This document shows, one piece after another, positions 33,391-45,432 of a DNA stretch of 64,000 nucleotides. Below the pieces are notes generated by a model. The model was not told the DNA's origin. It saw nothing but the letters and a program-made list of their open reading frames with translations, and did no database searches. The stretch is taken from contig CM033745.1 of assembly GCA_019671005.1 (NCBI GenBank), positions 37,865,834 through 37,929,833 on the forward strand, written 5' to 3'. Both the position numbers and the translations under genes were made by a program. Numbering within the stretch: the first letter of the stretch is position 1; each line of letters opens with the position of its first letter. Origin of the DNA: Hibiscus mutabilis (lineage: Eukaryota; Streptophyta; Magnoliopsida; Malvales; Malvaceae).

Positions 33391-35442
33391 TCCGAACATT
33401 TTCTCGGGTTCAACCCAGTCTCTTTTCCTTTTCCCTCTTGTTCTTCTGGTGCTTTTTGATTTTGCGGAGCATAGCATCAACCACTCCTCGTAAGAAGCCC
33501 TACATCTTTTACCTCTTCGGTGTTAGCTTCCAAAGAGCCTCCCTGAACAGGCTCTGTTTCCCTTCCCTACTCTTCTCCTCCTTGTGAACTAGAGGAGCCT
33601 GGTATTGTAATGCTTGCAATGTAATTCCATGGAACCATCTGCATGTCCTTGAAAGGGAAAGATCTCGGGTAGCAATTATAATCTTGGGGATCACCTTTGG
33701 TGTGCTTGCCTCACTAGGATAGAGGTTGAGGACAAATGGTCTCTTTGCATTGTACTTGGCGTCTCGATCCTCCGATGCATAGATTTTAGATTCCTTTTTC
33801 CTTCTTCTTTCTCAAAAAACTTGATCTACTTGTTGTTCATCATATGTTGAATTAGTTGGCGAAATTCTTCACAATTCTAAATCTCATGATCCTTTGACTG
33901 ATGATATTCACAGTACGGGCCACAACCCTTTTTCACGATTACCATTCCCTGGTCAACAAGTCGTGCTACACACAACTGCTGGAGACCCATCTTAACGGGA
34001 CCGAATCTCAAACACACTTGCTTTGGCCTTTCCGGCATATTCTTCTTCAATAACATTTATACCTTGCCCCATGTGGTTTGGTAGGGGGTTATTGGCCGTG
34101 TTGGATTCCCCTAACTACAAAACTCCAATCTAAATCAAATTCTAGATGAACTTCTTGAACGCTATACAGTTCTCAATTGAATGCCTGGGAACACCGGCAT
34201 GGTACTCATAGTGTACCTTGGGGTCATACCACGCCGGGTAAGGTGGGTTATAAGGTGTGACATGACAAGGCTGAACTAGATCCGCCTTATACAACTGTGA
34301 GTAGAGTTCTTTGTAGGACATTGTATGGGGGTGAAAGACCTATTCTCATTTTCCTTCTTAGGGCCCTTATCTTCCCTCTTGTTGAAGTTTCGAGCACTTC
34401 CCGATGTTGCTTGGGGTTGGGAGATGGTGAGGTTCTTTACGGCCTCATAAGTATTTGTGTTGTTTACTTTATTATCTCTCTTCTTGTAGTTCTTTCGCAC
34501 CGAATCCCCGCTGTCAATTCTCCCGCTCTTAATAGCAGCCTCAATGTGCTCACCATTCATTACCATCTCTGCAAAATTACTAATAGGGTTGTTGATCAAT
34601 CGATCATAGAGTTTCCCTTTTAGCATATCAACGAACATCAGCGTATTCCCAGAGGCTTTCATTACGTTTTTGCTCTATCCCTTATAGCAGAAGACGATTA
34701 GGGACCATATCAGTTATGTTCTTGTACTGGTCATTAAAAGCTTTATCCAAATCTTTCCATTACTTGATTTGAGCCCGGTTGAGCTGATTATACCATCTTG
34801 AAGCAGATCCCACTAGACTTTCTTGAAAACAATGGATTAAAAGCTTCTCATTATCTATGTACCCTGCCATTTTCTGACAAAACATGGTCAGGTGGGCAGT
34901 GGGAAAAGTTGTTTCATTAAACTTTTCGAAGTCCAGAGTCTTGAATTTGTATTGGATTTCCACATCCGGGACTAAGCTGAGCTCTCTTGTATTTAGTCCG
35001 TAAGGTCCTTCTTCATCTTCATTTACCTAAAAATTTTATTCGAGATCCTTCTGATTGTCCTCTAACTATTTTGAGAACTCTGCCTTTACTTGGTTAAGTT
35101 TTTCCAGCTCGTCGAAATCTGGGATGCTATCCCTGACATTTTCGATGTTTCTAAGTGTCACACCCAGCTGAGCTGGGGCAGAGGCGCAGGCCTAATGGGA
35201 TGAGGACACTCCTTGCGGAGGGTTTAGTGTAGGGTTGATAAAGTGAGGGTTCTTGAAGATCAGGGATTATGAGCGATTCCTCGAGTCTTGATTTGGGTTC
35301 TCGACAACATTCTTTCCTCTTAGATTGGACTGTATCAGTTGAGATATCTCTTTCATCATGTCTTGTTGGGACTTGATGATGGTCTCCCTTAGTTCTTGTT
35401 GAGCCCGTTCCAACCCTCCAACTTGGCAAAGCTTTCTTCCAT
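33391..35442 (-). pseudogene. gag: Element D gag
   Basis: The start at 35442 gives MEESFAKLEG, soon broken by stops. The capsid core is seen at 34963-34760 (KFKTLDFEKFNETTFPTAHLTMFCQKMAGY; LVGSASRWYNQL) and 34662-34276 (MLKGKLYDRLINNPISNFAEMV). A knuckle-like segment near 34200-34140 reads YEYHAGVPRHSIENC, where the first Cys is now Tyr and a Gly is Arg. Between and after these parts are stops and frameshifts. Region 35443-35678 has no recognised coding. Confidence 0.8.
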
Positions 35443-35678
35443 TTGCCTTGTTTGTGAGCGAGTGCGGTATATGTATGGAATGATTGAAATATAAAGAACC
35501 AAAATGCTATCTTTCTGAAATAAAAAACCTTTAAATTAATTTTAGTAGTTAAACAGAGTATGCAAATAAATATGTTATGCATGAATGCAAAGTGCAACGT
35601 TGAGTTCGGCAAATATCATCGTTAAACAACTTGTATTAATGGAAACATTGTCTTGTTACAATAACTAGAGAAACCTAA

Positions 35679-37260
35679 CTACACATATGGCTTCAAGGTA
35701 GTATCAAGGTCAATAATCTCTCTTAAAACCCAAAAAATCATTTCTGTTTCTTCGTATTCATCATCTATATAGCCATGAAGTTCAGTGGCATCTTTCGCTA
35801 AAAACTGTATCTTCCGAGCAACCTCTTGCATTTGGGTCGTCCACCATGCCAATTCTTGCTCTTGTCTCCAAATTGTGTAGGCGGCAAAGTGTAATTGCTC
35901 CAAACTTGGTGTCGAGCATACTTGGATGGCTCCCCTAAGGCTTGCTACACGATCCTTGAGTTGTTGGACCTCAACTTCCAATTCTTTGACACATGTCATC
36001 AAAGCTTGGTTCTCTGAGTTACTAGCCTTTAACTTGCTAGTTGAACCCTTATGCTTGAAAAGAGACTTTTCCAAACATTTCACTTGATCTTTCAAGGCTT
36101 CACTTTGGTGTTGTTCCTTCTCGATCTGCCTAGAATAGGAGGTTCTTAGACTCTTCATTTCTTGGGTTAAAGTGAGCACTTGATCCTTGTGCTCATAATA
36201 CATCCACTTATAGTTCTCGGCTCGTGCCTTCTCTTCCTTAAAAGTCAGAGCTCTAACCTCTCGCTTGGTCCACCTTCTGTGATTCTTTTGCTCTTGTTTA
36301 GTCTTTTATGTTTCTAAATCTCTTCCTTCTCCAATTTGAGCTTGAGTTCCAACTCATCTTTTTTCCTTTGTAGATCATTAATCACTTCTTCAAATTGTGT
36401 TTTCTCTAATACGAAGTCAAACTTTTCTTGGTGGGCCTTCTCATCGAGCTTGAGGTACCTCTTTTGCTCTTCTTCAAGTTGCTTCCTCATCAACTCTGCT
36501 TTGGTAGGGAGTGTAGACAATCTCTCCTCCATAGATCTCCCTCTATCAGGATTTAGTTGAGGGATGTTGTCATTGGCGCGATTAAATCGCCACACTTCAT
36601 ATTCGGGGGTGACCCTATAGGGAGCATTCATGATCCTGACCCGTCTCACGTTGTTCCAAGTCGAGGAAGCGTTATATATCACCGACTTATAGCCTTTCTC
36701 CTTCTTATAATCCATGTTGAACTCGTTTAAACCTTTGGTGACCGGCACAAATTGCTTTGAACCATTTTGCTCAGAACTAGAAGAGGTGCATAAGCCGTAT
36801 CCCCTAAAGCCCAAGTAGTGGTACCCAAGAGTGTACCCCACATCTATAAAGGATGTTACTTGTCAGAAGCCATGGAGCTCTCGAAACTATGTCCTATTCT
36901 TTTAAATTTCAGAGAACATCCAACCAAACCTCTTCGGATCTTTGCCTCGGCCAATTCCCTTTTGTAAAAATTCCTCTAACGGTGAGAACCTACCATCATA
37001 GAGAGGCCTTGAGAAATTAACATCAGACCAAAGGTGGCTGTAGAACCATACAGTCAAAAGCTGTGGGCATCCTTGAAAGCGACCTCCACCATGCGCTCGG
37101 CAGAACCTCAAAGATCGAAAAGTTTTGGCCAAAATCACAGGTACTAGATTGGTCCCGCCACTCAAACGATCAAATATGTCCAAAACTGTCGGGTCGATAA
37201 GCCATAATGCTCGAGAAAAAAGCACCAACCCGTAGATCAACAAAGCAAAGAGGCCCCGCT
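35679..37260 (-). pseudogene. Element D ORF1, distal part with coiled coils
   Basis: Left of S2 the reading resumes as RGLFALLIYGLVLFSRALWLIDPTV (37260-36902), continuing the DUF7745-like domain. It then goes in broken frames through PEYEVWRFNRANDNIPQ to long charged heptad-like stretches (36560-36314 and 36203-35900: KAELMRKQLEEEQKRYL; VKELEVEVQQLKDRVASLRG) that look like coiled coils. The end is LKPYV at 35679. The function of ORF1 is unknown; an additional ORF before gag is characteristic of Ogre elements. Element E has the counterpart at 54063-56340. Confidence 0.78.
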
Positions 37261-40200
37261 TGTAATATCCTCAAAACTAGTATAAAGAAAGTTACTACAA
37301 TGCCTTCATTTAATCCCTAATTGATTGAAAGTAAGGTACTAGGTCTAGTTAATAAGGACTAGAATGCTATAAATGAAAAAATGGTAACCTAATGCATAAG
37401 TGACCAAACCGAAACAAACAACAAATTGAAGGAATGCATGATAAATTCTCACATTCCTAAAATGCCCCTACACATGTCATTAATTAGTGGATAGCTAAGG
37501 ATAAATTAGTCATTTTAGGAGGAGATAATTGATTATTCATTATCATCTTCTCCTTGATGGCCGAGTGAATGAACAAAGAATAGAGAAAAGGGGATTGAGT
37601 GAGAAAACTCTATAATCATACATTCAAGCTTGAAATTTGGAGAAATTGGAGTTGCTAGCATTCATATTATCTTGATAGGAAGGTAAAATCGCTTCCTTAA
37701 TGCATTATAGATTCAAATGATGCATTTAGATTTTAGGTTCTTGCTTGAATTATATGAATTCGATGATTAGCTAGTGAATTGATGCTATGAACTAGTTAAG
37801 AAGTTCAATTGATTGATCAATCCATGAAATTGATAGTGTCATTCGAATGAGTAAGAGAAATTGAGATTGTCAATAGCCAAATTGATGGTGAAATTCTATG
37901 CTAGTTGCTGGAAATTTTGGATGATTATTAGAATGGATGATTGATATGTGAATTGAAATTTTGGTTGTTGGAAATTCTAGTGAATTGATGTCTTAATGAA
38001 TCAAATTGAAAATATTGCTCAGTTGCCCTGTTTTTATAGGATTGACACATAATTGGACTGACTTAGACATGTATGAATGAGTATACATATTGAATAATCA
38101 TGTTAGGATCCTTGTCTAAGTGATTAAAGAAGCTAGAATCTAGCTAAAGGAAAGCTGTCCAGAATACTCTATTTTGGGCAGTGAGTTTAAAAATCTATAG
38201 AAACTCAAATAGACAAATTATGGAGTAAATCTTATATGAACAAAATCATGTGTATGTCTAGTTTTGTATGCAACAAACGGAATCGAATTCTGAGTTATAA
38301 AACAATTTATAGAGACTAATCTCTAAGGACAGTGCAAACTGTCCAGTGACATAAATTAAGCTGCCTTTAAATAAAAAATTGTATTAATTCACAATGAATA
38401 AAAATGTAAGGCCTATATAGTTAGAAGGACAATTAAGTTAGCTTTCTAACGGTGTAAATGGTTCAAATTTTCGGCGTACGGAAAAAAGATATGAACATTT
38501 AAGCAAGTAGTGCACATGCTGCCACGCAGCAACAGTCTTGATGTTTTGAATTGAATGCTTGAGTGTATGGAGTCACATATGACTCAAATGGTTGCTGGAT
38601 TTTACCTAATACACTATGCATTGTATTAATGTTAGATCAAGTGGAAATTGAGGAAAAAGGGGCTCACATAGAACAGCAAGCTAGTAGAGGGAAAGGGATT
38701 TCAATCCGGGATCGACAATAGCTCAGAAAATTCCAGTGAGTGTAGTTTAAAGTTTGGAGAGGGCGGTAACCTCTCCAAGTCCGTTTTTGTTTTGAAATTC
38801 TTATTAATGCTTAGTATAAATTATGTAATGAGCTAGCTATAGAGCATTAGCAAGGTAAGTACTCTTTTGAGTGGTTACTGGATTGAGAAGCATGCTTGAA
38901 TTACATTTGATTGCCATGATATGCTTCTTGCTTAATTGAACTATATTGAAGTGGAGCATGATTGTTATAGTTAGAAGTAAATCAATACATTGTTTAATGA
39001 CCTATTGATTGGCATACCTTCATTGACTATTAAATTATTGAGATTGGTATTGGCTTTGAACCCTATTTGATTGAAAGGGCATATTGGCACAAAATGTGCA
39101 CATTGAATTGAATCATGCTTCTAATTGATTGAAAGTGATAACTATTGTAAGCCTGGGTCTCGAGTTGGTCTTAGATATATTTGGCATGCCATAGAGTCTA
39201 TAGAGCTCATTATCGGGGTGGACTACAGTCTGGGACATTGGTCCCTAATTGGTGACAGTATGAGGGAAGTATTGTTATTGATCATTGGCGACAGTAGAAG
39301 GGATTTGACCGGTACTTTGTACCATATTGACTATTGTTATTGGCGACAGTTTGGTTGGAGACTCAAGTATCTAGACTGAGTAATCGATTCTCAAGGCTAT
39401 ACTTAAAATGAACTATAACTCATGTACATTGAATCTATTGTTACATTGAATTGCATTGATTGATAGTAAAGGAAAATTGATTCCCATGAACTATTGATAT
39501 TGAGACATTGATTGGACATTGCTTATTTGAGATTGCTTGAGTATTGAAACATTGATTGTGTTCAAATGACATGTTATGCCTAATGTAGTTGAATTGGATG
39601 ATTGAGCATGTCTAAACTTCAAGCCTTGTATTGATATTGGATTGAAAATTAAACAAATGTATCTAGTATTGTTTGCTTAGTTTCGAATGGTTCCTTATTG
39701 ATGGGGGGACCATACCATCTATTAGATGGTTCATAGTTGAGACTTATTGTATTGATTGTCTTGTAACTTAAACTCACTCACTAAGCTTTGCTTAATCACG
39801 TCTCTTTTCTACGATACAGGTTGATATAGGATACTATCCGGAAGTCTAAGCTCGTACAAGTCACATTTTGCTTGAAAGAGTATGTTTCCATATTGTTATA
39901 GTTCTCCTAGGATGGTAGCACCTAAGGCATGTATATTCATGATCACTTAGTTATGGTTTGTATAAATTAACTCCATCTATGATCTATAAAGAGTTTGGTG
40001 TGCATATATGAGCATGTATGCACTTTATTGAACTTGTATGCTTGTTAGCCTAATGATAGATTTCCCATGGTTGAATTAAGCATGTAATGGTTGAATAGAT
40101 CTTTTGAAAATGGCTAGTTAACATCAAGTAAATGTAGTAATCCACATGTTTAGACTTGAACCACTTTGGTCACATATGGTACTAGTCGAATGATGTATAT

Positions 40201-40567
40201 ACGTTGTAAGCATATATGATTGATTAAGGTTACTTAAGTAAAAGATGTACTCACCTATTGGTATGCATAATAGCTACAATGAATGTTGAAATCTTATATT
40301 GTGTTATACATCGAGTTCGAATGGTTTCTTGTAAATCAAGTAAGTCCTAAATGGTATTGATTATGATATCAAATTGCATTAGGAGTACTAATGTATCTAA
40401 TAGGTGCATCATGCATTGTATATTGGGTCCTCACCTATTCGAATTCTTTCTTAAAGTGCAAGAAAGGCTTAAAACGAATTGAACTAACTTGCTTAAAAGG
40501 GTATGGATCATTGATTGTAATTTTGGTAACTTTCCTAATCCTACTAGGGTGGTTAGAGTAAGTTACA
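37261..40567 (+). mobile_element. S2: solo LTR of the S1 family inside D ORF1
   Basis: This 3307-base unit from tgtaatatcc to agttaca is related to S1 throughout but about 955 bases longer (extra part about 37680-38640). That part includes the 'ctaacggtgtaaa...cgtacgg' block shared with the LTR of C. No coding region is seen. Flanks are ccgct and ggctg, so no perfect 5-bp duplication is seen. The donor/acceptor-like pair (38855, 39819) and the double hairpin (39689-39730) are kept. An open frame at 39125-39379 parallels the one in S1. Confidence 0.88.
38855..39819 (+). other. Putative intron in LTR S2
   Basis: AAG|GTAAGT at 38855 and TACGATACAG|GT ending at 39819, with CTCACTAAGC and a pyrimidine-rich stretch before it. 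The length (965 nt) and signals match S1. Confidence 0.4.
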
Positions 40568-41133
40568 GGCTGTACGGAAGCTAAGGCTAGAATTCCTTCC
40601 CACTTGATATACTCCTTGTTGTTCCAAATGGTTACGTACTGCTCGACCCAAGATAATAACGTGTCCGAGATTCTAGTAAGTTTGCCTCAAAAAGATTTGT
40701 TTTTGTTAGGCTTAGAGTATACCTGATTCTCATCGATCTTCTTACAATTTATAAGGTCTTGATATTCTCTGATCGTGGGGGTCAAATCAAAGTTACCGAT
40801 TGTGAAGCAACTGTAAGTTGAGTTCCAAAACCCCACCAAAGCTTGTAGTAGTGTTTGGTCAACTGGAACATTTAGCAAACATGCGACATCACCATACTCT
40901 TTCTTGAAAATACTTCTCGTTTCCAGATCCCAACTATTCCAAATCGGTCTTAGCTCGGATATGTCATTGTACTCTGTGTTCATGAATGTATGGGCTACCA
41001 TTTCTGATCTAAACCCGGTAGAAATGCTATCTCCCTCATGTAACTGTTCACCTTCCAACCATATATGCACCTCAGAATTCTTTTCATCATTGCTACGAAT
41101 CAAGTCTCCCATTGATCTAGTTTTTAACTTCAA
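40568..41133 (-). pseudogene. Element D ORF1, proximal part (DUF7745-like)
   Basis: The frame starts at 41133 (MKLKTRSMGDLIRSN; the Met seven codons later aligns with E's start) and runs through GFRSEMVAHTFMNTEYNDI, ELRPIWNSWD, FKKEYGDVACLLNVPVD and LLQALVGFWNSTYSCFTI to IREYQDL. This matches element E residue by residue over most of its length and resembles the plant domain I know as DUF7745. A stop at about 40687 is followed by decayed coding (YIKWEGILALASVQP) up to the S2 insertion. Function is unknown. Confidence 0.8.
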
Positions 41134-41824
41134 ACTATTCCCAAATCAATGTGCTCTTCATGATATGACACTATATGCTAAATAAAGATAAAAGAAAAGA
41201 TAACAAAAAACAAAAAAAGAGTTAGTCATGAGGAAAACAATAAACCCGAAAATGAACAATGATAATACAAATAGGTTAAGCAAAAAACAAGTAGACATGA
41301 ATCCTCATGGTTATCTGTATGGCTCTAATTGGGTGGGCTTCCTAAATTCTCACACATGGGTTTGGTTCTAGATAAGGGTACTCGAACCTACCTCATTACC
41401 TACTAAGGCAATAAGAACCCCAATTATGGCCCATTACAAGCTTGCGAATTGGTTTCGGTTCGAGGGAGAGCATGACCTAGTGACGTGGAGGGCTGCTCAC
41501 GTGTCAAAAGGCGTGGATTCTAAAAGTGAATTACCGACCCATGGAGCGCTACTCACGTGGGTATAGACATTTCACTCCCACTTAAGGGACGAAGCTCGGG
41601 TATAGAGCTTGATGAACATGGTGCAACAAATGTCGGTGGTTCCTTAGGAAATGAAAAATTAATTTGAAGACCACCAATTATCAAAGCCCGTGCAATTAAA
41701 GTCACATTTTCAAGAAAGAATTAACCTCATTAAAAATCAATTATAATTCCGACAATTTCCATCATTAAAAGAAACAAATATTTTCTTGGCTTAACTCTCT
41801 TCTTGTTTTGAAAAAAACAAATGG
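41134..41824 (-). other. 5' leader of element D with two hairpins
   Basis: This is untranslated sequence between the primer site and ORF1. Two 26-base hairpins (41537-41562 and 41481-41506) share the loop AGYAGCSCTC on the sense strand. The first is enclosed by a further stem AGTGAA/TTCACT (41576-41571 with 41530-41525). No protein is seen. Confidence 0.55.
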
Positions 41825-41842
41825 TCCCCAGCGGAGTCGCCA
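41825..41842 (-). other. Primer-binding site of element D (tRNA-Arg)
   Basis: The minus strand reads TGGCGACTCCGCTGGGGA three bases from the LTR edge (41846). This is the complement of the 3' end of a plant tRNA-Arg, the primer described for Ogre elements. It is identical to the site in E. Confidence 0.85.
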
Positions 41843-41899
41843 AGCTGTAGCGACGTCTTTCTTTCCTTTTAAAAATAAGCGCTTGGTTTTCTTTTAGAA

Positions 41900-42004
41900 T
41901 ACGTCACATAGCCAATATATTATTTTCAAATAAAATTACATACTCTTTTCTAATGCATTTCTCAAAATCGTTTCATATGCAAAACCACATTGTCAAAGGC
42001 AACA
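41900..42004 (-). repeat. Fragment of LTR A embedded in the D LTR
   Basis: It matches 1643-1748 and 23164-23275 (about ten differences from the latter). D LTR sequence 41861-41899 is repeated after it at 42006-42042, so the fragment sits between two copies of the same 37-base stretch. Confidence 0.85.
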
Positions 42005-42410
42005 ATTCCTTTTAAAAATAAGCATTTGGTTTCCATTTAGAAATCCATCGATACGAATTATCCCATAAATCACTTTTGAAATCTTAGTTTAAAGGGATTT
42101 CTTTTGAAAAAATTGTTTTTTCTTTGAAAACAATGAAAACTTGGAGTCGCCACCGACCACTTAGATAAGGTAGGCCAGACACCACTAGACCAGAGATTCG
42201 TTTTGAAAGGGTTCGGGAGTTGGTTATGCGTGGGGAAGGATTAGCACCCCCATTACGCCTGGAAATCGGTACCAAAATATTTGTTGCTTATAATCGAAGG
42301 AAATTGTCAAAATTTGAATTGAATCTAATTTGGTGACCTTAATTGAAAATTGACTTTAATTGAACATGTTTTATCAAATTGGTGGGTTCGAATTAATTGG
42401 ACATTTAATA

Positions 42411-42779
42411 CATCCCCCTCGCCTGGGCTAGCGACCGAGCTTCCTTGGTGTAAGCGACCTACTCCTAGGCCCATGTAGGGCCTAGGTGTGCGGGCAGTGG
42501 GGCCTAGTGGTTGGCGCACTGTCTCCCGGGAGAAATACCTAGGGACGGTTTGGGGCCATAGGGCCCCATATCGCGCTCGTGGCTGAAGTACGAGGTTGGA
42601 GTGCAGCTATCGCTAGGCCCTGCGGGATCCGAAACTCTAAAGCCTTAGGGCCTTGTAACCTTGAGAAGGCTAGACCGAGATAACTCCTTAGACAATGAGG
42701 CATGAGGAAGGCTGACTTGTCTGGGTAACACCCATTTCAAGTGCCGCACGGCTTGCCAACCGAGCAAAGGGGGCCTGTC
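42411..42779. other. GC-rich insert of unknown origin in the D 5' LTR
   Basis: This sequence is absent from the left LTR, where taata joins aggttgac directly. It is far richer in G and C than its surroundings. A stretch at about 42498-42560 vaguely resembles Pol III A and B boxes (TAGTGGTTGGCGC, GGTTTGGGG), but no tRNA fold or target duplication is clear. It may be an insertion, or original LTR sequence lost on the left. Confidence 0.5.
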
Positions 42780-43618
42780 AGGTTGACGATACACCAAACC
42801 ATAGACTAAACCGACATCATATAAGTCTGACTGTCGTGTTAGTTTATGGTTCGATTTTCGTTCGTCACCTTTAAGCGTGATGCAAGCAATTAAGATATGA
42901 TGTAATGGTTCTGGAAAGTTTTAATTTTACTTTGAGTCTGTGAGAATTAATTCAAATATCTGGGCAACATCCTTTGAGCTCGGACTATTACGACACAAAT
43001 ATCGAAACTAATAGATACCTCATTTTTCATGAGTTAAATTCATGAGTTATGGAAGATCTGATTTGTGATCTAGTTACTAATTAGGTGATTCTAGTATTAA
43101 CCTTAAATTAATTACCCCTAAAAAGGCTAGAAACTTAACAATTCATGATTTATCTTGCAACATGATAATTAATTCGATTGAATTTTAAACTAGTACTCCA
43201 ATAAGCTAAGAATACTATTTAAAGTAAATCAAATTAATTAATCATGCTTTTAATTTAAATGTCAAATTTAATCTCTATGTTAATTTTATCCTAAAACTAA
43301 TTAAGAAATATTCAACCAATTTATTGAATTTAACATTTATTCCAATGAGCCAGGGGTAAATTTAAATTCACTAAATTAACTCGAACCCTAATCTAGCTAA
43401 GGCTCTGAAAGGAAAATCCTAAATTAACCTAATTAATTTAAAGATCGTGCCCCTATGAGACGAGCACATGATCTTAAACTAATTAAATTCATTTGTCTAA
43501 TATTAATCTAAAACTAACTGAACAACTCAAAGATCACTAAGCTAAGCCCAAACATCTAAACTAAACCTATATGCTAAAATAATAAGGATACATTATATAC
43601 CTTGAAATATATATTAAA

Positions 43619-45418
43619 TGTTGGGTCACGCCGGTACACCCCATGGCGCAGCGGAAAAATTATCCAACGATTACCACCAGAGATCCATGTACGAGGAACG
43701 AATCGGGGTGAATAAGGGTGAAGAATTACTTGTTTAAGATCTGGAATTCTAAATTTGGAGGAGATAGATATTCAATCACGATTCCACGATGACGATTCCT
43801 AAGCCACAACGATAACGCTCTGACCTCTACGTAGTTCACCCAGTTGAAACGAGCATATAAAAATTCTCTAAACCATTTAGAATGGAACCAGCATATAAAA
43901 ACTCTCTAAACTATTTAGAGGGTTTTTCCAAAAAGCATTCATGACTGCTAGATCTCTCATGCCTTTATATATCCTTTGAAATCCCAATTCAACTCATATT
44001 AGGATTTCAATATATATATAATCCCAATTTAACTTTAATTAGGATTTTAATATATATATATATATATATATTAAATATATGTATAATCCCAATTCAACTT
44101 GATTAGGATTTCAATATATATATATATTAAATATATAATCTCAATTCAACTTAATTAGGTTTACAATATATATATTAAATATATATAATCCCAATTCAAC
44201 TTTAATTAAGATTTCAATATATATTAAATATATATAATCCCATTTCAACTTTAATTAGGATTTCAATATATATATTAAATATATATAATCCCAATTCAAT
44301 TTAATTAGGATTTCAATATATATATTGATTTAAATCGAATTATATTATTTATATATTAAAAGAGTCATAATTACAATAATTATTTTTCTTTTAATATTTA
44401 CCCAATAGTTAAATAATATATATCAAATATATATTAATTTAACTAGATCCGTGTACAACAAATTTGTACATATATAATTTGTTTAATATATGCTCATTTC
44501 AACCGTGGGTGTGACCCTGTAGGTTCATGTAACGTTAGTAGTAAATATTAGAACATTTCTAATATTACAAACAATGAGTGACATCTAGCAATATGTCTTT
44601 GTCACCTAAGTTACAAGAAATCATGATTCGACATAACCTTTTTCGTGATTAACTCTTTTCGTGTATTACATCCTTTTGTCCTTCATATCTAGATTGGACA
44701 CAAGTCATGGAACAGTCACACTTGTATAGTCCATCTAATATTCCTTCATATCTTGAGTAGACTATTATAAACGAATAACTATGATATCTCATATCAACTT
44801 ATTCAAGCATGGCCATGCATTTCTAGTCTCACTCAATCAAGTGGCCTACGATATTACTCCTATTATGTAGGAGGGACAAATCCTATATTGATCAACCATA
44901 TCCCACTACATAGATTATGACATATCCAATATCAGTCTTTATAGTGTAGTCAGTTACGACACACGTTTGACTGTATCAAAATATGCCACTCACGATAATG
45001 AAATAATGATGATCTCAAGTCTAAGGATCATACATGTAGTTATCACTATGAGCAATGTTGTGACTTTCCCATAATAATCCAAGAAACATGCTCATAGCAG
45101 GTCAGTCCAGTATAACATTCTCTAACACATACTTATGTATTGATTTTGACATCTCCATGTCAATGACAACACTTTATCATCAACCAACTACATATTAGTC
45201 TTAATGCATTATTGTTGTCCATTCTCACAATAATACTCGACTAAGGACATTTAAAAATAACCATATTATTCCAAGGACTTTATTATAATCCAGATTATTT
45301 ATGCATGCAGAATTGTAACTGAAAATAATAATGGCAATGTCTTTTTATAAATAAACAAGGTAAAAAACAAATGACATTTATAATCATCTTATGATTTTTC
45401 TTTGGGCATACTCCTACA
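43619..45418 (-). repeat. 3' LTR of element F, complete
   Basis: 1800 bases from tgttgggtca to ctcctaca, matching 50218-51531 for its first three quarters. It contains the hairpin-unit array (43979-44330). No coding sequence. Confidence 0.92.
43979..44330 (-). repeat. Array of ~50-bp hairpin units in LTR F
   Basis: Seven units each contain AATCCCAATT, a 6-7 base loop, AATTAGGATT, then an AT-rich palindromic tail. They start near 43980, 44021, 44085, 44138, 44188, 44236 and 44287. The other LTR has five units (50578-50830). On the minus (sense) strand the two arms pair over 10 bases with a single U-G wobble. Confidence 0.85.
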
Positions 45419-45431
45419 ATCTTCCACTAGC
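45419..45431 (-). other. Polypurine tract of element F
   Basis: The minus strand reads AGTGGAAGAT adjoining the 3' LTR edge, the usual copia plus-strand primer form. Confidence 0.75.
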
Positions 45432-45432
45432 A

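Larger units (their letters stand above)
41846..43618 (-). repeat. 5' LTR of element D, proximal part, with two foreign inserts
   Basis: It aligns with 23325-24770 of the left LTR. Differences: a 105-base piece of LTR A (41900-42004) inside a 37-base duplication, a 369-base GC-rich insert (42411-42779), and a missing ~95 bases relative to 24010-24120. It stops at 43618, where F inserted (left flank ttaaa). Confidence 0.88.

Noticed and set aside
42490..42570. tRNA gene or SINE in the GC-rich insert
   Set aside because: A- and B-box matches are weak, no cloverleaf could be drawn, and there is no poly(A) tail or target duplication.
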